From contig NZ_CP026001.1 of the NCBI RefSeq assembly GCF_003086775.1, forward strand, positions 3,872,125-3,936,124: 64,000 nt of DNA, given 5' to 3'. This stretch comes from Stenotrophomonas sp. ZAC14D1_NAIMI4_1 (GTDB lineage: Bacteria > Pseudomonadota > Gammaproteobacteria > Xanthomonadales > Xanthomonadaceae). The stretch's first letter is position 1; each line of letters starts with the position of its first letter. Made by a program: the position numbers and the translations under genes. Below are positions 44,829 to 52,018 of this stretch, in pieces. The notes below the pieces were generated by a model. The model saw only the letters and a list, made by a program, of their open reading frames with translations, was not told the DNA's origin and did not search any database.

Positions 44829-45896
44829 TCAGATCTTCAAGTAGATGCGACGCCGGTCCAGCCACCACGCCACGCCCCACCACAGGGTGACGAACGCCAG
44901 CGCCTGCAGCATCGACGCCAGCGCCAGTGCCTCGGGCAGCGCGGTGGACAGCTGCTGCCACACCCAGCCCCAGGCGCCGGTCGCCAACAGCAGCACCGAC
45001 ATCACCGAGGCGCCGAGGTAGGCGGTGATGGCATTGACGCCGAAGCGGCGGCCCAACGCGGGCCAGCCGCGGCGGTCGATCAGCAGGTGCGCCAGCCACA
45101 GCGCCAGCGCGGCCAGGCCGCCGGTCCACAGCACATAGCTCGGCGTCCACAGCTGCTTGTTGAGCGGCAGTACGCTGGCCAGCAGCAGGCCCAGCACGGC
45201 CGTCGCCACGCCCAGGCCGGCCAGTGCGCCCGCACGCCCATGGCGCAGCAGGGCCCCGGCCAGCAGGCCCAGCACGGTGCTGGCCAGCGCGCCGAGGCTG
45301 CTCAGCAGGCCTTCCGGGTCGTGGCCGAGGCCGGTATCGGCGTGCCACTGGTAGATGAAGGGCGCGAACAGCGTGGTGTCCAGGCGGCTGGCGGGGTTGG
45401 TCCACGGTGCCAGATCGCCGATGCCCAGCAGCAGCACCGTATAGCCCACCAGCAGCGCCACCAGCAGCGCGGCCTGCACGCGTGGCCGCGCATACACCGC
45501 CACCACGCCGACCACCGCCGCACACAGCGCAATGCGCTGCAGGACGCCCCAGATGCGGAAGTGATGCGTGTGCAGCGCCCACCACACCAGCAGGTGCAGC
45601 AGCACGCCGGCGATGGCGATGCGCAGCGCGCGTTCGAGCACGCCCTTGGCCAGCGCTGGGCGCGCCAGGGGATCCTGTGCACGCGGTGCCACGCTGAAGG
45701 CCATCGACACGCCCACCAGGAACAGGAAGAACGGGAACACCAGGTCGGTGGGCGTGCAGCCATGCCATTCCGCGTGGCGCAGCGGCGCGAACACCGCACT
45801 CCAGTCACCGGGATTGTTGACCAGCAGCATCGCCGCCACGGTGAGCCCGCGCAGGGCGTCGATCGAGCCCAGCCGGCGTGGCGGCGCAGTGTTCAT
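44829..45896 (-). CDS. nagX: NagX-like inner-membrane protein (heparan-glucosaminide acetyltransferase family)
   Basis: A 355-residue polytopic membrane protein (about ten helices) that starts RLGSIDALRGLTVAAMLLVNNPG and has HAEWHGCTPTDLVFPFFLFLVGVSMAFS, the signature of the heparan-alpha-glucosaminide N-acetyltransferase/DUF5009 group. In GlcNAc loci it is named NagX and is often linked to sugar uptake or modification, but the activity is not settled. Its ATG overlaps the nagA stop by one base (TGATG), so it is the last gene of the nagP-nagR-nagB-nagA-nagX transcript. Confidence 0.88.
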   Translation of the reverse strand: MNTAPPRRLGSIDALRGLTVAAMLLVNNPGDWSAVFAPLRHAEWHGCTPTDLVFPFFLFLVGVSMAFSVAPRAQDPLARPALAKGVLERALRIAIAGVLLHLLVWWALHTHHFRIWGVLQRIALCAAVVGVVAVYARPRVQAALLVALLVGYTVLLLGIGDLAPWTNPASRLDTTLFAPFIYQWHADTGLGHDPEGLLSSLGALASTVLGLLAGALLRHGRAGALAGLGVATAVLGLLLASVLPLNKQLWTPSYVLWTGGLAALALWLAHLLIDRRGWPALGRRFGVNAITAYLGASVMSVLLLATGAWGWVWQQLSTALPEALALASMLQALAFVTLWWGVAWWLDRRRIYLKI

Positions 45897-47044
45897 CAGG
45901 CCGCCTCGTACTGTCCGGCGATCCAGGTGCCACGCACCTGCAGGGCATCGTCCAGCAGCACCAGGTCGGCCTGGTAGCCTTCGGCAATATGGCCCAGGCG
46001 GTCATCCACGTTGAGGAACTGCGCCGGGTAGGTCGATGCCATGCGCGCGGCCTCGGCCAGCGGCTGGCCGAGCAGCTGCACGGTGTTGCGCACCGCGGTG
46101 GCCATGTCCAGCGCCGAGCCCGCCAGTGCGCCGGCGGCATTGCGCACGACGCCGTCGACGGCGGTGATGGTTTCGCCGTACAGCACGTAGCTGGGGTCAT
46201 CGGCACCGACCGGCGGCATCGCGTCGGTCACCAGCAGCAGGCGGCCGCGCGGCTTGGCGGCCAGCGCCACGCGCAGGCTGGCCGGGTGCACGTGCACGCC
46301 ATCGACGATGATGCCGATCCAGCTGTCGCGGTCTTCCAGCGCTGCACCGACGGCACCGGGCTCACGCCCCTGCAGCGGCGACATCGCGTTGTACAGATGG
46401 GTGAAGCCGCGCACGCCAGCATCCAGGCCATCGCGGATTTCTTCATACGTGCCTGCGGTATGCCCGGCCGCGACGATCACCCCGCGCTCGACCAGCGCGC
46501 GGATGGTCTCAAGCGGCACGCGTTCCGGCGCCAGGGTCAGCAGGGTCACGCCGTTGTCCAGCGACGCGGCCAGGGCGATTTCCTCGGCATCGGGCACGCG
46601 GAACTTGCTGGCGTCATGGGTGCCCTTGCGCGCCGGGGCGATGTACGGGCCTTCCAGATGGATGCCGATCACGCCCGGCACCGCCTGTGCGATCGCCTCG
46701 CGCATCGCCGCGATCGCTTCGCGCATCACCGCCACGTCGTCGCTGATCAGCGTCGGCAGCAGTGCCGTGGTGCCGAAGCGCCGGTGGGCCTGCGCGATGG
46801 TGCGCAGCGAGGCGACATCCGGGGTGTTGTTGAACAGTGCACCGCCACCGCCGTTGACCTGCACGTCGATGAAGCCCGGCAGCAGCCAGCCGCCGCCGAG
46901 GTCCACCTGCTCGTCGGCCTGGCCCAGCTGCGGGGCGGCATCGGGCAGCAGCGCGATGATGCGGCCGTCTTCGATCACCACCGCCAGGTCGTCGCGGAAA
47001 TCATCGCCGGTGAGGATGCGGGCGTTGCGCAGGACCGTGGCCAT
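45896..47044 (-). CDS. nagA: N-acetylglucosamine-6-phosphate deacetylase
   Basis: A 382-residue metal-dependent amidohydrolase that converts GlcNAc-6-phosphate to glucosamine-6-phosphate plus acetate. Key blocks are LLPGFIDVQVNGGGG, GIHLEGPYIAPARKGTHD (metal-binding Glu), AAGHTAG, THLYNAMSP, IVDGVHVHP and LVTDAMPP (catalytic Asp). ATG 47044 overlaps the preceding gene's stop by one base. It lies between the isomerase and nagX genes of the operon. Confidence 0.96.
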   Translation of the reverse strand: MATVLRNARILTGDDFRDDLAVVIEDGRIIALLPDAAPQLGQADEQVDLGGGWLLPGFIDVQVNGGGGALFNNTPDVASLRTIAQAHRRFGTTALLPTLISDDVAVMREAIAAMREAIAQAVPGVIGIHLEGPYIAPARKGTHDASKFRVPDAEEIALAASLDNGVTLLTLAPERVPLETIRALVERGVIVAAGHTAGTYEEIRDGLDAGVRGFTHLYNAMSPLQGREPGAVGAALEDRDSWIGIIVDGVHVHPASLRVALAAKPRGRLLLVTDAMPPVGADDPSYVLYGETITAVDGVVRNAAGALAGSALDMATAVRNTVQLLGQPLAEAARMASTYPAQFLNVDDRLGHIAEGYQADLVLLDDALQVRGTWIAGQYEAA

Positions 47045-48072
47045 CAGACCGTCTCCGTGACCTTGTTCAGGTGCGGCGGCAGATCGGGATTGAAGCCACG
47101 GCGGATCGCCAGTGCGTTGATGGCGCGGTAGAAGCTCTGCACGGTCAGCAGCGGTGCGCACAGCGGGTGCGGCGCCACGGCCACCGGCAGGTCGCCACCG
47201 GCGCCGGCCAGCCACACCTGGGCACCGCGCGCACTGAATTCCTCGACCACCGCGCGCGTACCGGCACCGGTTTCATCAGGCTGGGCGAAGGCCAGCACCG
47301 GGAAGCCGCGGCCGACCAGCGCCATCGGGCCGTGCTTGACCTCGGCCGAGCTGTAGGCCTCTGCATGCAGGCTGCAGGTTTCCTTGAACTTCAGCGCCGC
47401 TTCCTGCGCCGCACCGAGGCCGAGGCCACGGCCGAGCACGAACAGGTTGGTGGCATCGACCAGGCCATCGGAGACCGCGCTCCAGTCGCACTGCCACGCG
47501 GCACGCAGCGCATCGGGCAGCAGGTCCAGCGCGGCGCGCAGGCTGCTGTCCTGCTTCCAGTAGGCGGCCAGCTGCAGCAGCGCGGCCAGCGAGGCCAGGT
47601 AGCTCTTGGTCGCCGCCACGCTCTTCTCAGCACCGGCATGCAGCGGGATGACCGTGTCGGCCAGCTGCGCCAGCGGCGAATCCTCGACGTTGACCAGGGC
47701 AACCACGCGCGCGCCGGCGGCCTTGGCGGCCTCGGCATTGCGCAGCAGGTCCGGGCTCTTGCCCGACTGCGAGATGACGATGAACAACGCACCGCGCAGC
47801 TGCAGCGGTGCGGCGTAGACCGAACCCACCGACGGCGATGCCGAGGCAACCACCAGGCCCAGCTGGGTTTCCAGCAGGTACTTGCCGTAGGTGGCGGCAT
47901 GGTCGGAGCTGCCGCGCGCGCAGGTCACCACGAACGGCGGCGGTGCCGCGCGCAGGCTGGCGGCCAGCGTTTCCAGGGTGGCGTGGTTGCGGGCGAACTG
48001 GCGGGCAACCACGTCGGCCGCTTCAGCAGCCTCGGCGAACATCAGGGTGGCGGTGGGGTCGGACAGCGACAT
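47044..48072 (-). CDS. nagB-II: Glucosamine-6-phosphate deaminase/isomerase, SIS-domain type (NagB-II)
   Basis: A 342-residue protein with two SIS sugar-phosphate isomerase domains (CARGSSDHAATYGKYLLET, ISQSGKSPDLLRNAEAAK and KSVAATKSY). It resembles the isomerase half of GlmS without the glutaminase domain. In proteobacterial GlcNAc pathways this type replaces classical NagB and converts glucosamine-6-phosphate to fructose-6-phosphate and ammonia. ATG 48072 is chosen over the open extension. It is seven bases after nagR. Confidence 0.92.
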   Translation of the reverse strand: MSLSDPTATLMFAEAAEAADVVARQFARNHATLETLAASLRAAPPPFVVTCARGSSDHAATYGKYLLETQLGLVVASASPSVGSVYAAPLQLRGALFIVISQSGKSPDLLRNAEAAKAAGARVVALVNVEDSPLAQLADTVIPLHAGAEKSVAATKSYLASLAALLQLAAYWKQDSSLRAALDLLPDALRAAWQCDWSAVSDGLVDATNLFVLGRGLGLGAAQEAALKFKETCSLHAEAYSSAEVKHGPMALVGRGFPVLAFAQPDETGAGTRAVVEEFSARGAQVWLAGAGGDLPVAVAPHPLCAPLLTVQSFYRAINALAIRRGFNPDLPPHLNKVTETV

Positions 48073-48079
48073 GGCGGAC

Positions 48080-49147
48080 TCAGGCGGGATCGGAAGGAAG
48101 GGGGCGCACGCTGGCCGGGCGCATCGGTGCGGTGGAACCGCGCACCACCAGCTGCGGCACGAAGCCCTGGTTCTGCAGGGCGGCGGGGGCATCGTCGTAG
48201 GCATCGCTGCGCAGCTGCGCGATCAGCAGGCGCGCGGCATGGCGGGCGATGTCCTCGGTGGCCTGCTTGGCGGTGGTCAGCGGCGGCCACGACTGGCGCG
48301 AGAACGGGCTGTCCTCGAAGCCGGCGATGGACAGGTCGTAGGGCACGTTCATGCCGGCCGACTTGGCCGCCGCCAGCACGCCGGCAGCGATTTCATCGTT
48401 GGACCCGAAGATGGCGGTGGGCGGTTCGCGCAGCGCCAGCAGGCGGCGCGCCCCCCGGAAGCCATCGTCGAAGGTGTAGTCGCCCTGCACCACCAGGTGC
48501 TTGTCCACGGTCATGCCGTAGTCCTTCAGCGCGGCTTCGTAACCGGCATAGCGCTCGCCCGAAGACCGGTGCGAGGAGCCACCCCAGAGGAAGCCGATGC
48601 GCTGGTGGCCGAGCTGGATCAGGTGCTCGGTGACTTCGTAGGCGGCCTCGCGGTCGTCGACGAACACGCAGGCGCCATCGGCCGGATCCTCGGTGGCGGC
48701 GATGATGCGCACCAGCTTGATGCCGCGCGCGGTCAGCGTCTGGATCAGGTCGCGGCGCTCGGACATCGGCGCGGTCAGCACCAGCCCGGCCAGGCGCGAA
48801 CGCTGCACCCAGTCGGCCAGTTCATCGGCCAGCATCGGCGAGCTCGAATCACACGGATGGATCTGCAGGCCGAAGCCGGTTTCGCGGCAGGCGGCGAGCA
48901 CGCCGTTCTGCACGCCGATGATGTGGTACGGGTTGGGGTTGTCGTACACCAGCCCGATCACGAACGTGGTGCCGCTGCGCAGGTTGCGCGCCGACGGATC
49001 GGGTTCGTAGTCGAGTTCGGCGATGGCCCGCAGCACCCGCGCACGGGTGGCCTGCATCACCGACGGTTCGTTGTTGATGACCCGCGACACCGTCTTCAGC
49101 GAGACCTTGGCCTTTTCGGCAACGTCCTTGATGGTCGCTCTGCGCAT
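48080..49147 (-). CDS. nagR: LacI-family repressor of GlcNAc utilisation
   Basis: A 355-residue LacI/GalR-type repressor. The helix-turn-helix is ATIKDVAEKAKVSLKTVSRVINNE at the N-terminus, with the hinge-region VLRAIAELDYEPDPSARNLRSG, then the periplasmic-binding fold for the effector. ATG 49147 with AGGAAA upstream is the family-consistent start. It sits inside the nag operon and should bind the palindromes near 50537 and 50774, with release by a GlcNAc metabolite. Confidence 0.9.
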   Translation of the reverse strand: MRRATIKDVAEKAKVSLKTVSRVINNEPSVMQATRARVLRAIAELDYEPDPSARNLRSGTTFVIGLVYDNPNPYHIIGVQNGVLAACRETGFGLQIHPCDSSSPMLADELADWVQRSRLAGLVLTAPMSERRDLIQTLTARGIKLVRIIAATEDPADGACVFVDDREAAYEVTEHLIQLGHQRIGFLWGGSSHRSSGERYAGYEAALKDYGMTVDKHLVVQGDYTFDDGFRGARRLLALREPPTAIFGSNDEIAAGVLAAAKSAGMNVPYDLSIAGFEDSPFSRQSWPPLTTAKQATEDIARHAARLLIAQLRSDAYDDAPAALQNQGFVPQLVVRGSTAPMRPASVRPLPSDPA

Positions 49148-49186
49148 CGGCTTTTCCTGGGGTTGGCTGCCGTCCATCATCGCCGA

Positions 49187-50476
49187 TCAGACCTTGTCCT
49201 GCGGCAGGCCGGCGCGATGGCCGATCACCGAGTAGAACAGGATGTACAGGTAGCACGGCACCATCAGCAGGACGAACACCAGCTGGAAATCGATGTGCTG
49301 CTTGAGCACCGCGAACAGCTGCGGAATGATCGCGCCGCCGGCGATGCCCATCACCAGCAGGGCCGAGCCGGTTTCGGTGAAGCGACCCAGGCCGCGGATG
49401 GCCAGCGGGAAGATGGCCGGCCACATCATCGCGTTGGCAAAGCCCAGCAGCGCCACGAAGGCCACCGAGACATAGCCGTGGGTGGCCCAGGCGCCCAGGC
49501 AGAACAGCACGCCCAGCACCGCCGAAATGGTCAGGTAGCGCGACTGCGACACCACTTTCGGAATCAGCAGCAGGCCGACCACGTAGCCGATGAGCATGGC
49601 GAACAGGGTCAGCGAGGTGAACATCTTGGTCTGGTCCAGCGGCAGGTTGAAGCCGTGGCCATAGGTACCGATGGCATCGCCGGCCATCACTTCCACGCCG
49701 ACGTAGACGAACAGGCACAGCACGCCCAGCCACAGGTGCGGGAACTGGAAGATGCTGCGGCGTTCGGCAGCGCCCGCTGCCTTCGGCGTGGCATTGGCTT
49801 CGGACGGCTTGATTTCCGGCAGCGGCGAGAACAGCACCGCCACCGCCAGCACCACCAGCACACCGGCCATGGCCAGGTAGGGCGCGTGGATCTTGGCGGC
49901 GAATTCGTTGAGCAGCTGCGCCTTGGTGGCCTCGTCGGCAGTGGCGACGGTGGCCGACAGATCGCCGATGCCATGCAGCACCAGCGTGCCGATCAGCACC
50001 GGTGCCAGCATGCCGGCGATCTTGTTGCAGATGCCCATCAGCGCGATGCGGCGCGCCGCCGTTTCAATCGGGCCGAGGATGGAGATGTAGGGATTGATCG
50101 CGGTCTGCAGCAGGGCCAGGCCGCTGCCGATCACGAACAGGCCACCGAGTGCGCCCGGGTACCAGCGCTGCGTGGCGAATTCACCGAACAGTGCCGCGCC
50201 GCCGGCCATCACCAGCAGGCTCAGGCTGAGCCCCTTCTTCATGCCGGTGCGGCGCAGGATCCACGACGACGGCAGGGCCAGGAAGAAGTAGGACAGGTAG
50301 AACACCATCAGCACCAGGAAGGCACCAACTTCGCTGAGCTCGAAGGCCAGCTTGACGAAGGTGATCAACGGGCCGTTGAGCCAGGTGAAGAAGCCGATCA
50401 GGAAGAACAGCACGCCGACGATGGCGATGGAGGCGGCAACGTTCGGGCGCGCGCTTGCAGCAGTGACGGCGGACAT
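49187..50476 (-). CDS. nagP: GlcNAc permease NagP (fucose-permease-type MFS)
   Basis: A 429-residue twelve-helix inner-membrane transporter of the FucP/NagP branch of the major facilitator superfamily. Visible blocks are GVLFFLIGFFTWLNGPLITFVK, ALLQTAINPYISILGP (diagnostic of the FucP group) and GFANAMMWPAIFPLAIRGLGRFTETGSALLVMGIAGG. ATG 50476 has AGGAG upstream. It is the first gene of the leftward operon, 39 bases before nagR. It would import GlcNAc from the periplasm by proton symport. Confidence 0.92.
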   Translation of the reverse strand: MSAVTAASARPNVAASIAIVGVLFFLIGFFTWLNGPLITFVKLAFELSEVGAFLVLMVFYLSYFFLALPSSWILRRTGMKKGLSLSLLVMAGGAALFGEFATQRWYPGALGGLFVIGSGLALLQTAINPYISILGPIETAARRIALMGICNKIAGMLAPVLIGTLVLHGIGDLSATVATADEATKAQLLNEFAAKIHAPYLAMAGVLVVLAVAVLFSPLPEIKPSEANATPKAAGAAERRSIFQFPHLWLGVLCLFVYVGVEVMAGDAIGTYGHGFNLPLDQTKMFTSLTLFAMLIGYVVGLLLIPKVVSQSRYLTISAVLGVLFCLGAWATHGYVSVAFVALLGFANAMMWPAIFPLAIRGLGRFTETGSALLVMGIAGGAIIPQLFAVLKQHIDFQLVFVLLMVPCYLYILFYSVIGHRAGLPQDKV

Positions 50477-50528
50477 CGGGTGGGCTCCTGCGGCGACCAC
50501 CGCAGGAGGCGGTGTCGGAGAGTGGCTG

Positions 50529-50546
50529 GGAACAACGTTGTCACAT
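50529..50546. promoter_or_regulatory. NagR-type operator at nagP promoter
   Basis: GGAACAACGTTGTCACAT contains the perfect palindrome ACAACGTTGT and fits one half-and-core of the xanthomonad NagR consensus (AATGACARCGYTGTCATT). It lies 53 bases upstream of nagP. Confidence 0.7.
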
Positions 50547-50705
50547 TCTTTCGATGGACCACAGCGGTTTGTCAACTTGATTGCACGGGCCCGATGCGGG
50601 CGTGCTGCACTGCGCAAGGCAACACCCGCGATCCGCGCTGAATGCGCTCTGGCCCTAGAGGCCCATGGCGCAACGGCTTTCGGGTTAACGCCAGGTCAAG
50701 ACCAT

Positions 50706-50717
50706 GTAAACGTTTAC
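50706..50717. promoter_or_regulatory. Perfect LacI-type palindrome GTAAACGTTTAC
   Basis: A 12-base perfect palindrome with the central CG typical of LacI/GalR-family operators, 135 bases upstream of the kinase gene. The sequence differs from the two NagR-like sites, so it may serve a second LacI-family regulator. Confidence 0.55.
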
Positions 50718-50766
50718 CGTGTCTCTCATTCGTTGCGGCGCAGCAACGAAAGTGTCACGAACTCGT

Positions 50767-50780
50767 TGACATCGTTGTCA
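50767..50780. promoter_or_regulatory. NagR-type operator at kinase promoter
   Basis: TGACATCGTTGTCA: TGACA and TGTCA are perfect inverted arms around TCGT, matching the NagR consensus layout. It lies 72 bases upstream of the kinase start. The rest of the 375-base nagP-kinase gap holds no gene that I can support. Confidence 0.75.
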
Positions 50781-50851
50781 GCGCAGTTACAGACTCCGCC
50801 CAATCGCCAGGCCTTTCGTGGGTCCGGCCCTCACCTGCAGCAGGAGCCCGC

Positions 50852-51868
50852 GTGACCGCCAGCCACCCCGCCCCGGCCCATGTCCTGTCCCGAGTCGCGC
50901 CCTCGTTCCTGGCCGCCGACGTCGGTGGCACCCATGTGCGCGTGGCCCGGGCCCAGGCCAGCGGCGACGAGGCACATCCGGTGCAGCTGCTGGAATACCG
51001 CAAGTACCGCAACGCCGACTACGCCGGCCTCAGCGCGATCCTCACCGACTTCCTCGGTGACAGCGCGCGGCCCAGCCAGTGCGTGGTAGCCACCGCCGGC
51101 TTCGCCCGCGAGGACGGCACGGTGATCACCGCCAACCTGCCGTGGCCGCTGTCGGCCCGCCAGGTGGAAGCGGACGTCGGGCTGCAGCACGTGCACATCG
51201 TCAACGACTTCGAAGCGGTGGCCTATGCCGCGGCGCAGGTGGATGCCAGCGGCGTGCTGCACCTGTGCGGCCCCGAGACCGCACCGCGCGGCCCGACCCT
51301 GGTGGTCGGCCCCGGCACCGGCCTGGGCGCCGCACTGTGGATCCCCACCCCGAACGGCCCGGTGGTCCTGCCCACCGAAGCCGGCCAGCCGACGCTGGCG
51401 GCCAGCACCGAACTGGAAATGGCGATCGTCCGCCACATGCAGCGCGACCGCGCGCACGTGTCGATCGAACACGCGCTGTCCGGCCCCGGCCTGATGAACC
51501 TGTACCGCGCCATCTGCGCGCTGCAGGGGCAGGCACCGGTGCTGGCCAGCCCGGATGCGGTGACCGCCGCAGCGATGGCCGGCACCGATGCCCTGGCGCG
51601 CCAGGCGCTGGATGTGTTCTGCGGCCTGCTCGGCAGCACCATCGGTGACATGGCGCTGTTCTATGGCGCACAGGGCGGTGTCTACCTGGCCGGCGGCATC
51701 CTGCCGCAGATCCGCGAATACCTGCATGCCAGCACCTTCGTCGAACGCTACCTGCAGAAGGGGCCGATGGGCGAAGCGCTGGCACGCATCCCGGTGAAGG
51801 TGGTCGAGCACGGGCAGCTGGGCGTCATCGGCGCCGCCAGCTGGTTCCTGCTCCACGCCAACGCCTGA
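50852..51868 (+). CDS. Glucokinase-family sugar kinase, probably acting on GlcNAc (NagK role)
   Basis: A 338-residue kinase of the bacterial glucokinase (Glk) family. The phosphate-binding motif is FLAADVGGTHVRVARAQ, the sugar-site block is HIVNDFEAVAYA and the second phosphate block is LVVGPGTGLGAALW, and later GGVYLAGGILPQI. GTG 50852 has AGGAG six bases upstream and gives the usual start length. Its position opposite nagP with a NagR-type operator suggests that it phosphorylates GlcNAc to GlcNAc-6-phosphate. True glucose specificity cannot be excluded from sequence. Confidence 0.9.
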   Translation: MTASHPAPAHVLSRVAPSFLAADVGGTHVRVARAQASGDEAHPVQLLEYRKYRNADYAGLSAILTDFLGDSARPSQCVVATAGFAREDGTVITANLPWPLSARQVEADVGLQHVHIVNDFEAVAYAAAQVDASGVLHLCGPETAPRGPTLVVGPGTGLGAALWIPTPNGPVVLPTEAGQPTLAASTELEMAIVRHMQRDRAHVSIEHALSGPGLMNLYRAICALQGQAPVLASPDAVTAAAMAGTDALARQALDVFCGLLGSTIGDMALFYGAQGGVYLAGGILPQIREYLHASTFVERYLQKGPMGEALARIPVKVVEHGQLGVIGAASWFLLHANA

Positions 51869-51871
51869 ACC

Positions 51872-51910
51872 GCAGTACGCAGCAAGCAGTACGCAGCACC
51901 GCAGTACGCA
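51872..51910. repeat. Three direct repeats of GCAGTACGCA
   Basis: The decamer GCAGTACGCA occurs at 51872-51881, 51886-51895 and 51901-51910, just after the kinase stop. The function is unknown; it could be replication-slippage residue or a protein-binding array upstream of the receptor. Confidence 0.7.
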
Positions 51911-52018
51911 CGACGCACTGGAATCGCACCATCGCGCCCGGCAGCCCCTGCTGGCGCCAGGCATGACCTGCCATTCGTTCGCCGCCGACAACGCACATCA
52001 GTGATGAGGAGAGACATC

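Noticed and set aside
43305..45977. An 890-codon open frame crossing the autotransporter and NagX genes in antisense
   Set aside because: It spans two real genes and the gap between them and has low-complexity composition.
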